From Prochlorococcus sp. AG-402-G06 (GTDB lineage Bacteria > Cyanobacteriota > Cyanobacteriia > PCC-6307 > Cyanobiaceae), in NCBI GenBank assembly GCA_003277985.1, contig QCHR01000003.1, forward strand, positions 1-64,000: a DNA stretch of 64,000 nt. Reading direction: 5' to 3'. A program made the translations under genes and the position numbers. Positions 37,048 through 46,235 of this stretch are shown here, in pieces (within the stretch, counting starts at the first letter, position 1; each line of letters begins with the position of its first letter). Under the pieces are notes generated by a model that worked only from the letters and a program-made list of their open reading frames with translations, was not told where the DNA came from and ran no database searches.

Positions 37048-37652
37048 TTAACCGGACCTTCCCATCTTTTTACATTATTTAAGTCCTCCCCAAGTGAATC
37101 AAAAAGTCTTACTACTATAAAATCAATCATTTCATCAATAGTTTTTGGATTTGTGTACCATGCAGGAATTGGTGGCACAATTAATGCTCCGGCCATGGCT
37201 AAACGTCTTATGTTTTCAATATGAATTAAATTCAAGGGTGATTCTCTTGGGGATATAATTAATTTTCTATTTTCCTTTAGGTGAACATCTGCACATCTCT
37301 CTATTAAATCAAGTGAAAAGCCAGATGCAATACGACCTAATGTTCCCATTGAACAAGGAGCAATAACCATTCCCATTGTTTTATGACTTCCGCTTGCAAT
37401 TGAGGCTGAATGATCATTCCAACGATAACAAGTCAATTTCCCAGTCATAACTCCTAATTTATTTCGCCAGAAAACAGCCTGAGCTTTTGGGTCTACAGGA
37501 ATATTAATATTTCGCTCACTTTTAGCTACTTCATAAGCGCCCTTGCTTAGAATTAAATCGACTGTTTTATTATTATCTAATAATAACTGTATGGATCTTT
37601 CACCTATTTGCATAGCTGAAGCACCTGTAATTGCAAGAACAATACTTTTCAT
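37044..37652 (-). CDS. ubiX: UbiX-type flavin prenyltransferase
   Basis: A 202-residue enzyme that makes prenylated FMN, the cofactor of UbiD decarboxylases. Its motifs are VLAITGASAMQIG (the GASG variant here is Ala-Met), VDLILSKGAYEVA, VIAPCSMGTLGRIASGFS, and the signature region PRESPLNLIHIENIRRL with PPIPAWY near the end. Active-site residues look intact. No ubiD is adjacent in this window. 6 bases downstream of the RNase R-like gene on the same strand. Confidence 0.92.
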   Translation of the reverse strand: MKSIVLAITGASAMQIGERSIQLLLDNNKTVDLILSKGAYEVAKSERNINIPVDPKAQAVFWRNKLGVMTGKLTCYRWNDHSASIASGSHKTMGMVIAPCSMGTLGRIASGFSLDLIERCADVHLKENRKLIISPRESPLNLIHIENIRRLAMAGALIVPPIPAWYTNPKTIDEMIDFIVVRLFDSLGEDLNNVKRWEGPVK

Positions 37653-37658
37653 TAGCTG

Positions 37659-39962
37659 TTAATTATCCGTATCTGTATGATTATAAATTTCTGTGTTTTT
37701 ACTTAGTTCTGTATCAGCCTTTTTTACAAGTTCTAAGTCGATCTGATTTTTTAGAATGTCAACTTTTAATACTTTAATATTTACTTTTTGAGAAAGTTGA
37801 TAAGTCTTTTTACTTTTTCGACCTACTAAAAGGTTTTGTCTAGATCTATATTCATACCAATCATCACCAAGAGTACTAACATGAACTAAACCCTCAGCAG
37901 ATATGCAGTCAATTTCAGTGAAAAAACCATAACTTTGAACCCCTGTTATTATTCCTGTTACTTCTTTACCGATAATCTTTTGTGCTTCTCTACACTGTGC
38001 AATTGATATTATATTATTCCTAAATGATTTTGATTTATTACGCATTTCATTTAAATCTTGGATTAATTTTAAATTTGATAAATTATAAATATTTTCATTA
38101 ATTTTAGAGGGAAGTATATCCCATGTAACTTCTTTCCAACTATCTTTTTTACCTAAGTCTATTGAATCCCTACTCCTACTTGATGATTTCTTTTTACCAT
38201 CAGTCAAAAGTGTTGATATTATAAACTGATTAAATATATTCCAATAATTAATTGAAGGACAACACCATGGTGATTCAATATATTCATTGGCTAATTCGTT
38301 TAATAAATCGACATTATCAATAGAGTAATTTGAATTGAAAAGTTTTAAATGAATACCAGGAATTATATGTTTAACCAATTTATGCAGTATTTTCCTATTA
38401 GAACTTGAATCAAATGCCTTTATTAGATCGTTAATTGTAGCAGAACCATCTATGTTGATTGTTATTTTTTTATCTAATGCTAAAGCTGATTTAGTTAATT
38501 CATTTAAGGATGAGGGATCCACTTCTTCGTGTTTCTTATAAATAAATGGTAATTTATATCCAAGTAAATGTTGTCCAAGAATACTGTTAGCAAGTCTAAT
38601 GTATACATCAATGATAGATTGGGGATCACAACAGTCATAAGATTTAGACCATCCATGAAAATCTCTACTAGGAAAAACTTTTTGTAATTCCATTAATCTT
38701 TCTAAATTTGGAATATTTTGATCTAATTTTACAAGAGAAATATTATTATTACTTATTATTTTAGAAGAATGAATAATAGTATAAATGACTTCCAAGCTGT
38801 CTTTTATTGGCTTTAGTGCAATAGGGACTGCTTTTGATTTAATTTTTCTTTTATTAATAGCATTAAAATGTTTTGAAGTAATAAGATTTACAGGTTTAAT
38901 TAAACTGAGAGTGAATCTCCAGTCAACTACATTCCCCTCACTATTAATATCAATCATTAATGATATTGCTTCATTTTTTTTATTTAGCTCAAATTGTGAT
39001 GCTGATTTAAGTGATTCATTAAGAAACTCAAGCCAATCATTTCCTAAACATATAACTTCCCCTTTTTCTTTAAGAAATTTATCTAGCTTGCCTCCTATAT
39101 TAAGTCTTTCGGAAACTGTAGGACAATGTATCCATAAGCGATTACCTCCATCATAGGGTTGAGCAAATAAGGCCGGTAATGAAGGTGAATTTTTACATTC
39201 CCAGCTTTCAAACAATAATGAAGGTTGAGAGGTTAAGTCTTCTCTTCCCTTTATTGAAATTTTCTTAGGCGCAACTTTTGGATAAGAAATATTCTTAGAA
39301 ATATTATTCTTTGAAAGCAATATTTCGATATCTCCTTCTACACCATCGTTAACTGATAATTCTCTAATTATAGAAGCTGTAGCCTTGAATTGACCTATTG
39401 GATATTTTGTAATTTTAATTTCATAAATTAAATCTTTACTTGGTATTTTATTTTTATTAGCAAAATCATCATCTAGATCAATAATTACTGGGATTCTGTC
39501 ATCCAATGGGTAGGCCTTTAATTCCCCAGTTTTTTTTTCTATTTCTAATTTTGCAAGCAAAATATCATTATATCTTTTTAGTACACATTGTATAGATCCT
39601 TCTGGGGCTCTCCTCTTAACTCCTGGTTTTGTAATTAATACAATTACAGAATCTCCGTGCCAAGCATTATTTAAGTTATTTTCTCTAATGTAAATATCTT
39701 CACCTTGGTCTTCTCTAACAACAAAACAATACCCTTTACTGCTACAACGTACCCTCCCTTGTATAAAATCAACTTCACTACTAATTAAAACTTTACCATC
39801 ATCCGTATTTTTAACTATTCCCAGCCTTGTAAGAGCTTTAATAGCTATATTTAAGTCGTCTCTATCAGGTTTCTTTGTTAGTTTTAACGATTTCTCAAGT
39901 TTGGAAATCTCTAAGCCTTCCTCTCTATTTAGATTTTCTAATATGTTTAAAACAGTTGTCAT
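37659..39962 (-). CDS. RNase R-like protein with degenerate RNB domain
   Basis: A 767-residue protein with the outline of RNase II/R: an N-terminal winged helix (about residues 1-50), cold-shock-like OB segment (GKVLISSEVDFIQGRVRC...), RNB region and a C-terminal S1 domain (about 665-748; GKEVTGIITGVQSYGFF). The RNB catalytic core is not intact. At residues 264-287 (ALFAQPYDGGNRLWIHC...) there is no acidic D-x-x-x-x-x-D-I-D-D cluster. The region at 564-579 reads SPWCCPSINYWNIFNQ where active enzymes have SPIRRYPDL. It is therefore probably a non-catalytic RNA-binding or scaffold homologue. It may be annotated as RNase R or VacB; the residues argue against nuclease activity. First gene of a minus-strand run with ubiX. 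Confidence 0.85.
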   Translation of the reverse strand: MTTVLNILENLNREEGLEISKLEKSLKLTKKPDRDDLNIAIKALTRLGIVKNTDDGKVLISSEVDFIQGRVRCSSKGYCFVVREDQGEDIYIRENNLNNAWHGDSVIVLITKPGVKRRAPEGSIQCVLKRYNDILLAKLEIEKKTGELKAYPLDDRIPVIIDLDDDFANKNKIPSKDLIYEIKITKYPIGQFKATASIIRELSVNDGVEGDIEILLSKNNISKNISYPKVAPKKISIKGREDLTSQPSLLFESWECKNSPSLPALFAQPYDGGNRLWIHCPTVSERLNIGGKLDKFLKEKGEVICLGNDWLEFLNESLKSASQFELNKKNEAISLMIDINSEGNVVDWRFTLSLIKPVNLITSKHFNAINKRKIKSKAVPIALKPIKDSLEVIYTIIHSSKIISNNNISLVKLDQNIPNLERLMELQKVFPSRDFHGWSKSYDCCDPQSIIDVYIRLANSILGQHLLGYKLPFIYKKHEEVDPSSLNELTKSALALDKKITINIDGSATINDLIKAFDSSSNRKILHKLVKHIIPGIHLKLFNSNYSIDNVDLLNELANEYIESPWCCPSINYWNIFNQFIISTLLTDGKKKSSSRSRDSIDLGKKDSWKEVTWDILPSKINENIYNLSNLKLIQDLNEMRNKSKSFRNNIISIAQCREAQKIIGKEVTGIITGVQSYGFFTEIDCISAEGLVHVSTLGDDWYEYRSRQNLLVGRKSKKTYQLSQKVNIKVLKVDILKNQIDLELVKKADTELSKNTEIYNHTDTDN

Positions 39963-40045
39963 AAGAAAGATTGGTAACTAAATTCAATTACTTGGTTTTA
40001 AGTCTCTAAGTTACAAAGACTATTAATCAGTGATTGATTATTCTA

Positions 40046-40339
40046 CTAGGTATCACCAGTAGATTCTTTTTTACTTTGTGCTAGAAGGTTTATTCCTATT
40101 ATTAAGAATACTATTCCAGAGAGCAGTTTTAGTGAGAAGGCAGGGATGAGATTAGCAATAGATCCTCCGGCCAAAGCTCCTAGAAGCGTAGCTAATATAA
40201 GAGCTAATGACGAGCCAATAAATACTGCTAAAGGTTTATTAGTTGTACTACTTAAAGTTATTGTAGTTAATTGAGTTTTGTCACCCAATTCCGCAAGAAA
40301 TATCGTGACAAATGTAGTAAAAAAAAGGGTAAGAAGCAT
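40046..40339 (-). CDS. Half-size Gdt1/UPF0016 (Mn2+ exporter) subunit
   Basis: A 97-residue protein with a single UPF0016 repeat: TIFLAELGDKTQLTTITLSS (the E-x-G-D-K-T-Q motif) and three membrane helices. Full Gdt1/Mnx proteins contain two repeats in one chain; here each half is its own protein, and the other half is encoded 4 bases upstream. Such half-size pairs (Hmx1/Hmx2-type) are thought to work as hetero-oligomeric Mn2+ or Ca2+ exporters in cyanobacteria. Sits after the 40344 gene on the same strand. Confidence 0.85.
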   Translation of the reverse strand: MLLTLFFTTFVTIFLAELGDKTQLTTITLSSTTNKPLAVFIGSSLALILATLLGALAGGSIANLIPAFSLKLLSGIVFLIIGINLLAQSKKESTGDT

Positions 40340-40343
40340 TAAA

Positions 40344-40703
40344 TTAGTTCAAATTTTTATTTTGAATAAATTCAACAAAACCTTGTGATACCAAGAATAT
40401 TCCTAAACTTAACATAATTATTCCTGAAACTAGTGTAAACCTTTGTCTTGGTAGATTATTTGAAATCCAGCGACCAATTAGAACTCCAAGAAGGCTTGTT
40501 GAAATAAGTGCTACAGCTGCGCCAATGAAAATAATTAGTGGCCTACCCGACTGTGCAGAAAGCATTAAAGTTGCAAGTTGTGTTTTATCTCCTAACTCGG
40601 CCAAGAAAATTGTACTAAAAGAAGTAATTAACACACTAAAAAAAGGAGTAGAATCCTTTGAATAACTATCTTCTGGTTTTGGAATTTGATTAGTTTGACC
40701 CAT
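40344..40703 (-). CDS. Half-size Gdt1/UPF0016 (Mn2+ exporter) partner
   Basis: A 119-residue protein carrying the companion repeat: TIFLAELGDKTQLATLMLSA, then LLGVLIGRWISNNLP and a final helix with IIMLSLGIFLVSQG. It has a longer, polar N-terminus (MGQTNQIPKPEDSYSKDS) than its partner. Together with the 40046 gene it supplies the two repeats of a Gdt1-type transporter. Mn supply and export matter for photosystem II. Same strand, 4 bases apart. Confidence 0.85.
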   Translation of the reverse strand: MGQTNQIPKPEDSYSKDSTPFFSVLITSFSTIFLAELGDKTQLATLMLSAQSGRPLIIFIGAAVALISTSLLGVLIGRWISNNLPRQRFTLVSGIIMLSLGIFLVSQGFVEFIQNKNLN

Positions 40704-41009
40704 TACTTCCCATCAAGTGATGTTATTCTTCTTTATGTTTATAGTTCAATTACATCTTATATATAAATCCTATATATGATCAAGTTCTCGAAAGAGTGTC
40801 ATATCATCTACAAATTGATCCATGTCAAAATCTACTCAAGTAATCTATAAATACATTTGAGTCAGATGCTCTAGGTCTTTTTTAATGTCATCAAGAAATC
40901 TTGACGTAATCCAAAAACAGGTAGACTTAGAAATATGAACATCAAAATTTTTTAATTATTCGTTAGTAATGCCACTTATTTAGTAGGATATAAAAAATTT
41001 TTAATCAAC
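40704..41009. other. Non-coding upstream region of psb30
   Basis: About 300 bases between the Gdt1-type pair and psb30. No convincing gene; short frames such as ATGTCATCAAGAAATCTTGA... (17 codons) are not supported. Divergent promoters for the Mn exporter pair (minus) and psb30 (plus) must lie here. The shared position of a Mn transporter pair and a PSII subunit is worth noting, though it may be chance. Confidence 0.5.
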
Positions 41010-41093
41010 ATGGGAAACCTCTTGCCTCTAGTAGCTGTTTTTCTTGCCGGACCAGCAATTATTGCTTTGATTTTCTATAGAAGAGGAGTATAA
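41010..41093 (+). CDS. psb30: Photosystem II protein Psb30 (Ycf12)
   Basis: A 27-residue ORF, one transmembrane helix with the diagnostic ending AGPAIIALIFYRRGV, as in Psb30/Ycf12 of cyanobacteria and algae. It is a peripheral single-helix subunit of photosystem II near cytochrome b559 and PsbJ/PsbK. Start ATG 41010 reads MGNLLPLVAVFL. It ends 5 bases before the convergent recJ stop. Too short for standard gene callers. Confidence 0.85.
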   Translation: MGNLLPLVAVFLAGPAIIALIFYRRGV

Positions 41094-41098
41094 AAGGG

Positions 41099-43003
41099 CT
41101 AAGACGCTTTCCCAAGAGCAATCTCTGCAAAACTAAGAATCTTTTTCGCAAAAACTCTTTGTTTTGCATTTAGATACTCTGAAGATATTGATAGATCTGA
41201 ACTAAAGCACTGACCTTTGGAGTTAGTGATTAAAATTTTTTTATTGTCAGTCAATTGGCATTTATAAATTTTATTGTGTATTTGTAAATCAATTATTTTA
41301 TTATGAATTTTGATATCTATAATGTTTAATTGAAGTTTTTTATTTTTTTTCCAAATATTAACTTCAATATAAAATGCAACATCGATTAAGTCATTTTTAT
41401 TTAATTGTATTGATCCATTCCATTTAATTGCATCTATTGACGAGGTCCCATCATTAAGAGTCATTTTAATATGGTCACCTTTAAGCTTGTAAATATCTAA
41501 AATCTTACATTTTCGCGTCCAGAATATAGGTGCAGGATTCATTATCCCAAATGGTCCAATCAATGTTAGTTGTTCATATAAGTCTTGATTTATATCTTTA
41601 AGCCTAATGTATGCATCAGGTTTTAAAGAGTTGGTTAAATTAACATTTTCAAATTCTCTATTAGCTATGTTATTAAGCTTTTCCATAAGTCTTTGAATAT
41701 TTTCTTCTTTAATTGAAAAACCTGCGGCAGCTGAATGTCCACCATGAGCTATAAGAAGATCATTGCATTCATCGAGTGCTAGATTTACTTTTAATTTATT
41801 ATTAGATCTAATTGATCCTCTGAAATTCCCGTCATTTGCCTCTGCAAGTAAAGCAGTCGGGAGATTAAACTTTTCAACTATTCTTGCAGCTACAATACCA
41901 ATAATACCGGCGTGCCATTCTTTATTGACAAGCACTAAGAACTTTCTATCATTTTTATACTCATTTAATGCTATTTCTAATGCTTCTTGTTCAATTAATG
42001 AAGTAATCCTTTTTCTTTCTTTATTCATTGCGAAACACGTATTAGTAAGTTTATATACAGATTCATTTGATTCATTTGTGAATAGATCAATAATTAAATT
42101 TGGATCACCAAGTCTACCAACAGCGTTAATTAGTGGAGCAATTTTATAACCTATATCTTCAGATGTTATATCTATTTTATCAATTGAAAGCTTTTTTATA
42201 ATTGATTTAATTCCTTTATTGGTTGATATATTAATTTTCGGTAAACCCTCCTTAAGCCATTTTCTATTAGCTCCTTTAAGAGGAGCCATATCAGCAACTG
42301 TGCCAATACAAAAGAATACAGTTGCTGATGTGCGGTTTAAATCAAAATTTAATTTTTTACAAATATTTTTTGCTAGTAAATATGCAATTCCTACCCCTGC
42401 TAAATATTTATAAGGTGAATCACTGGGTGTTCTTTCAGGATGTATTAATGAAAATATATCTAATTGATAATTTGGTATTTTATGATGATCAGTAATAATT
42501 ACATCTATTCCATAGTCTTTTGCCTTTTTTATTGCATCAATCGCTGAGATGCCATTATCTACAGTAATAATTAGCTTTGTTTTTTTATTATTAATTTCAT
42601 TGATCATGTTTACGTTAAGTCCATAACCTTCATCCTGTCTTGATGGTATGTATGGCTTTACTCTTGCTCCAAGTAGAGATAATAATTCAACTAGAAGTAC
42701 TGTGCTTGTTATGCCATCAGCGTCATAATCACCACATATCGCAATTTGCTCTTTTCTGTTGCAAGCTTGAATGATTCTTTGAGTAGTCTTGCATAATTCA
42801 TTAAAATGATCCTCTGGGTTAGGTAATTCTGATGGTGTTATATATTCATCCAATTCATTATTTAGATTTATCCCTCTTCTAATTAAGACTTTCTGTAATG
42901 TATTGTTTAAATTTATATTAGCTATTTCATCTTCATTTATAGGTTTTGGTAATATCCAATTTTTGATATGATAATTAACTGTTTTCAAAAGCTTATCCTG
43001 CAT
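41099..43003 (-). CDS. recJ: Single-stranded-DNA exonuclease RecJ
   Basis: A 634-residue 5'-3' exonuclease of the DHH family, acting in recombination and repair. Catalytic motifs are ICGDYDADGITSTVLL (motif I), LIITVDNGISAIDA, VIITDHHKIP (the DHH motif), then GVGIAYLLAK, VADMAPL and the DHHA1 region GHSAAAGFSI. The OB-type C-terminal part follows. Complete relative to the family. It converges on psb30 and is divergent from the HAD gene at 43050. Confidence 0.95.
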   Translation of the reverse strand: MQDKLLKTVNYHIKNWILPKPINEDEIANINLNNTLQKVLIRRGINLNNELDEYITPSELPNPEDHFNELCKTTQRIIQACNRKEQIAICGDYDADGITSTVLLVELLSLLGARVKPYIPSRQDEGYGLNVNMINEINNKKTKLIITVDNGISAIDAIKKAKDYGIDVIITDHHKIPNYQLDIFSLIHPERTPSDSPYKYLAGVGIAYLLAKNICKKLNFDLNRTSATVFFCIGTVADMAPLKGANRKWLKEGLPKINISTNKGIKSIIKKLSIDKIDITSEDIGYKIAPLINAVGRLGDPNLIIDLFTNESNESVYKLTNTCFAMNKERKRITSLIEQEALEIALNEYKNDRKFLVLVNKEWHAGIIGIVAARIVEKFNLPTALLAEANDGNFRGSIRSNNKLKVNLALDECNDLLIAHGGHSAAAGFSIKEENIQRLMEKLNNIANREFENVNLTNSLKPDAYIRLKDINQDLYEQLTLIGPFGIMNPAPIFWTRKCKILDIYKLKGDHIKMTLNDGTSSIDAIKWNGSIQLNKNDLIDVAFYIEVNIWKKNKKLQLNIIDIKIHNKIIDLQIHNKIYKCQLTDNKKILITNSKGQCFSSDLSISSEYLNAKQRVFAKKILSFAEIALGKAS

Positions 43004-43049
43004 TGATTCCTAAGTAATTAGAATTATATTTGTTTTATACTGAAATATC

Positions 43050-43796
43050 ATGAATAAGTTAAAAGCAGTATTTTGGGACCTAGATGGAACCATAGCTAAC
43101 ACAGAATTGTGTGGACATAGAGTTGCTTTTAATATGGCTTTTAAGGATTTTGATTTGGATTGGAACTGGAATGATAAGCAATATTTGGATCTGTTAAAAA
43201 TATCAGGAGGTTATAACCGTATCATTCATTATCGAAACTTAATAGATAGCAAAATTAGTGATACCAAATGTTCTGAAATTCAATCGAAAAAACGTATTTA
43301 TTATATGAATTTAATTCAGACTGGAAAAATCAAAGTAAGAGAAGGCGTTCTACGGCTAATTGATGAACTATCTAACTATGATGTACAGCAATTTATAGTT
43401 ACGACCAGTGGCAGAGATTCCTTAGACCCATTTTTGAGAAATTCAATGACTTCTCATTTTAATTATTTTACCAAATGCATTACTTATGAAGATGTAAGCA
43501 ATCACAAACCTTCTCCCGATGCATATCTCTTAGCACTTCAATTAAGTAAAGAATCTGATGTTAGTTGCCTAGCCATTGAAGATTCTATGATTGGTGTTGA
43601 GGCTGCAAAAGCTGCAAATCTTAATTGCCTTTTGACATTACCACCTTGGTCAATTTCTTCTAATAATGTTACTAGAAAAGCAAATGCATGTGTAAATAAC
43701 CTCGGTAATGCTAATAATCCATCTAAGCTGATTTATGGCAAGAAAATGGATAATAGCTATGTTGATTATCAATATTTGACAAATATTATTAATTAA
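43050..43796 (+). CDS. HAD-family phosphatase, CbbY-like
   Basis: A 248-residue haloacid dehalogenase-type hydrolase. Motif I FWDLDGTIANTE carries the nucleophile Asp, with motif II in FIVTTSGRDSL, the motif III Lys in NHKPSPDAYLLAL, and motif IV CLAIEDSMIGVEAAKAA. A cap domain is inserted after motif I. CbbY-like members remove phosphate from sugar phosphates such as xylulose-1,5-bisphosphate, a natural by-product of Rubisco; this assignment to CbbY is inferred from the cap and length only. 2 bases upstream of ycf20. Confidence 0.85.
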   Translation: MNKLKAVFWDLDGTIANTELCGHRVAFNMAFKDFDLDWNWNDKQYLDLLKISGGYNRIIHYRNLIDSKISDTKCSEIQSKKRIYYMNLIQTGKIKVREGVLRLIDELSNYDVQQFIVTTSGRDSLDPFLRNSMTSHFNYFTKCITYEDVSNHKPSPDAYLLALQLSKESDVSCLAIEDSMIGVEAAKAANLNCLLTLPPWSISSNNVTRKANACVNNLGNANNPSKLIYGKKMDNSYVDYQYLTNIIN

Positions 43797-43798
43797 AA

Positions 43799-44128
43799 AT
43801 GCAAAAAACTAAATTCACTGAACTTGTAGATTTACTGGTTAATTCTATTAATCCAATTGTCACTGACTCCTGGAGCAAGAGAAGTATCTTAATACTTTCT
43901 TTACTCTCAGGTTTTTATTTTACTAACAGTTTTCTATCATTTTTATTAGATAAAGCTGTGAATACAATATTTATTGCTGTTCTAGTATTATTTATTATGG
44001 AGATATCAATTCGAACATATCTAATAACTTATCGATCCAAATTTTCAATAATTATAATGGCAGTAAATAATTTAAGAATTGGCTCAACATATGCCCTTAT
44101 TCTTGAAGCATTTAAACTAGGTTCTTAA
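43799..44128 (+). CDS. ycf20: Ycf20-like membrane protein (DUF565)
   Basis: A 109-residue protein with three predicted helices (SILILSLLSGFYFTNSF, then NTIFIAVLVLFIMEI, and a third segment). The final polar stretch FSIIIMAVNNLRIGSTYALI matches the conserved C-terminus of DUF565/Ycf20 proteins. Algal homologues have been linked to non-photochemical quenching; function in picocyanobacteria is open. It follows the HAD gene after 2 bases and converges on rpmF with a 6-base gap. Confidence 0.85.
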   Translation: MQKTKFTELVDLLVNSINPIVTDSWSKRSILILSLLSGFYFTNSFLSFLLDKAVNTIFIAVLVLFIMEISIRTYLITYRSKFSIIIMAVNNLRIGSTYALILEAFKLGS

Positions 44129-44134
44129 TTATGC

Positions 44135-44314
44135 TTAATCTGAGTCTTCTTCTGAAGTCTCATTCATTGGATAAACAAATCCCTGTGCCCTGCCGGTGAG
44201 TACTGATTTCCCTATTGATAAAGCCTTTTCTGCGGCAATAGCGGCTTTACCTTTCCATGTAGCATGCCTTTGATTTCTTTTCCCTTTAGAGGTTTTCTTC
44301 TTAGGTACAGCCAT
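44135..44314 (-). CDS. rpmF: 50S ribosomal protein L32
   Basis: A 59-residue protein: [20 protein letters not shown] is the classic L32 N-terminus, followed by a basic helix and the acidic tail (NETSEEDSD) found in cyanobacterial L32. No zinc-binding cysteines, as in the C- form of L32. It is shorter than typical automated cut-offs. It converges on ycf20 and is divergent from the FtsH-like gene. Confidence 0.95.
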   Translation of the reverse strand: MAVPKKKTSKGKRNQRHATWKGKAAIAAEKALSIGKSVLTGRAQGFVYPMNETSEEDSD

Positions 44315-44362
44315 TTGCTCTCAACATTTACAGATTTTATATTTTATAACGTCATGCACCAA

Positions 44363-44385
44363 TTTATCAAAAAGACTTTGATAAA
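44363..44385. other. Hairpin in the rpmF/FtsH-like divergent region
   Basis: A 9-base perfect inverted repeat, TTTATCAAA (44363-44371) and TTTGATAAA (44377-44385), 48 bases before the rpmF start and about 100 before the FtsH-like start. In the intergenic space between two divergent genes it is more likely an operator or promoter element than a terminator. Confidence 0.45.
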
Positions 44386-44440
44386 AAACTAACTTCTTGT
44401 CTCTTTTTCTATATAAACTCAATTAACTTATCATTTTGAC

Positions 44441-44446
44441 TATAAT
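44441..44446 (+). promoter_or_regulatory. Possible -10 box of the FtsH-like gene
   Basis: TATAAT at 44441-44446, 42 bases before ATG 44488. It implies a 5' leader of about 30-35 bases; no clear -35 element. Low certainty in such AT-rich DNA. Confidence 0.35.
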
Positions 44447-44487
44447 TTATATATATATTTTTTTAAATTAGTTGATTTAATTATCAA

Positions 44488-46215
44488 ATGAGTAAAAGTT
44501 ATAGTCAATTATTAAGGGATATTGAAAGTGGAGAAATTATTTCTATTATATTAATCCCAAACAGAAGAGAAGTCATAGTTGAATTTATTAATGGAGAGAG
44601 ACAGTTAATACCGATATTTTATAATGATCAAAAAATTCTTCGAATATCTGAAGAATATAATGTTCCTCTTACTGTTAGAGATATTAGATCAGAACAGCGA
44701 TTAGCTAACTTCATTACGGGATTTGGTCTTACTCTAATATTTGTTTTATCCCTTTCATTTTTAATTAGAAGATCGTCCAAGTTGTTAAACAACATGCAAA
44801 AATTTTCCGGCCGTTCTTCTCAAGTAAATGAGGATGATATTAAAACATACACGTTTGATGATGTAGCAGGCTTAAATGAAGAATCAGATGAATTAAAAGA
44901 AATTGTTACCTTTTTAAGAAATCCACAGATATTGATCGACCTTGGTGCAAAAACCCCAAAAGGTGTTTTGTTGGTTGGCCCCCCTGGGACTGGTAAGACG
45001 TTATTAGCTCGTGCAATTGCAGGAGAGGCAGAAGTTCCTTTCTTCTCTATTTCTGCGTCAGAATTTGTTGAAATGTTTGTTGGTGTTGGAGCTGGTCGAG
45101 TTCGTGATTTATTTAAAAGTGCAAAATCTAAATCGCCTTGCATAGTTTTCATAGATGAAATTGACTCAATTGGACGTCAAAGGGGAGCTGGAATAGGAGG
45201 TGGTAATGATGAGAGAGAGCAAACATTGAATCAACTTCTTACTGAGCTTGATGGATTCGAAGCAAATAATGGGGTAATAGTGATTGCGGCTACTAACAGA
45301 CCTGATATTCTTGACCAAGCCTTAACGAGACCAGGAAGATTTGATCGTCGTATTGATGTATCACTTCCTAATAGAAAAGCCAGGCACAAAATTCTAACCG
45401 TACATGCAAGATCAAAACCTCTATGCGATTCGGTAAATCTTATGGATTGGGCCTCTAAAACGCCTGGTTTTTCTGGAGCAGATTTGCAAAATCTTCTAAA
45501 TGAAGCTGCAATTTATGCTGCTAGAAATGGTAAATCCTTTATAGGCAGTATCGAAATGGATAATGCCCTTGATAAAGCAAGATTTGGCTTGTTGACAAAA
45601 CCGCTATCAGATCCAAATAAAAAAAGACAAATTGCATATCAGATTATTGGTAAAACATTAGTCTCTCTTCTACTTCCATCACAAGATAAATTAGAAAAAA
45701 TCTCATTATTTAAGTCCCTTGGAGATCTGTCCGGAATGACCTATTTCACACCTGATGAGGAGACAATAGATAGTGGCTTGTTGACCCGAAATTACATATA
45801 CAACAAAATTGTTATTTCTCTTGGTGCTAGGGCTGCTGAAATAATTATTTTTGGCTCTAAAGAGGTTACACAAGGATCTCAAAAGGATCTAGAAAATGTA
45901 TATTTTTGGGCTAATCAAATGGTTACAAAATTCGGATTCTCCGATCTTGGCCCTGTTGCATATGACTCCGAAAAAGATTCAATTTTTCTTGGCAAAGGTA
46001 TTATGAAAAACAGAAAGGAATACTCACAGAGAACAAGTAAGGAGATTGATAATCAAATAATATCAATAGCAAACAAAGCTATTAAGGATGCTATCAATCT
46101 GTTATCAGATAAGGTCTTCTTAATGGATACTCTTGTTGATGAACTAGTTATTAATGAAACACTTGAATCTGAATATGTTATCAACTCACTAAACTCTTAC
46201 CTCTCTAATAATTAA
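44488..46215 (+). CDS. FtsH-like AAA protein lacking the HExxH zinc site
   Basis: A 575-residue AAA protein of FtsH design. It has one membrane helix (about 74-93) instead of the usual two. The AAA core is intact with Walker A GPPGTGKT (164-171), Walker [10 protein letters not shown] (ending at 226), the second region of homology [20 protein letters not shown] and [11 protein letters not shown]. The protease part keeps its outline ([11 protein letters not shown]..., [34 protein letters not shown]). At the zinc site, where active FtsH reads HEAGH, it reads QIIGK (residues 385-389; CAG at 45640). The downstream Asp ligand (467) remains. Such inactive FtsHi-type chains in chloroplasts act without proteolysis. 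Likely a chaperone/unfoldase or regulatory partner for active FtsH. Confidence 0.92.
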   Translation: MSKSYSQLLRDIESGEIISIILIPNRREVIVEFINGERQLIPIFYNDQKILRISEEYNVPLTVRDIRSEQRLANFITGFGLTLIFVLSLSFLIRRSSKLLNNMQKFSGRSSQVNEDDIKTYTFDDVAGLNEESDELKEIVTFLRNPQILIDLGAKTPKGVLLVGPPGTGKTLLARAIAGEAEVPFFSISASEFVEMFVGVGAGRVRDLFKSAKSKSPCIVFIDEIDSIGRQRGAGIGGGNDEREQTLNQLLTELDGFEANNGVIVIAATNRPDILDQALTRPGRFDRRIDVSLPNRKARHKILTVHARSKPLCDSVNLMDWASKTPGFSGADLQNLLNEAAIYAARNGKSFIGSIEMDNALDKARFGLLTKPLSDPNKKRQIAYQIIGKTLVSLLLPSQDKLEKISLFKSLGDLSGMTYFTPDEETIDSGLLTRNYIYNKIVISLGARAAEIIIFGSKEVTQGSQKDLENVYFWANQMVTKFGFSDLGPVAYDSEKDSIFLGKGIMKNRKEYSQRTSKEIDNQIISIANKAIKDAINLLSDKVFLMDTLVDELVINETLESEYVINSLNSYLSNN

Positions 46216-46235
46216 GCAATAACTGTAAATTACTT

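Noticed and set aside
38785-39156. Long plus-strand frame inside the RNase R-like gene
   Set aside because: Lies wholly within a large gene with domain structure; a shadow frame.
44820-45152. Minus-strand frame inside the FtsH-like gene
   Set aside because: Shadow of the AAA coding region; no independent features.
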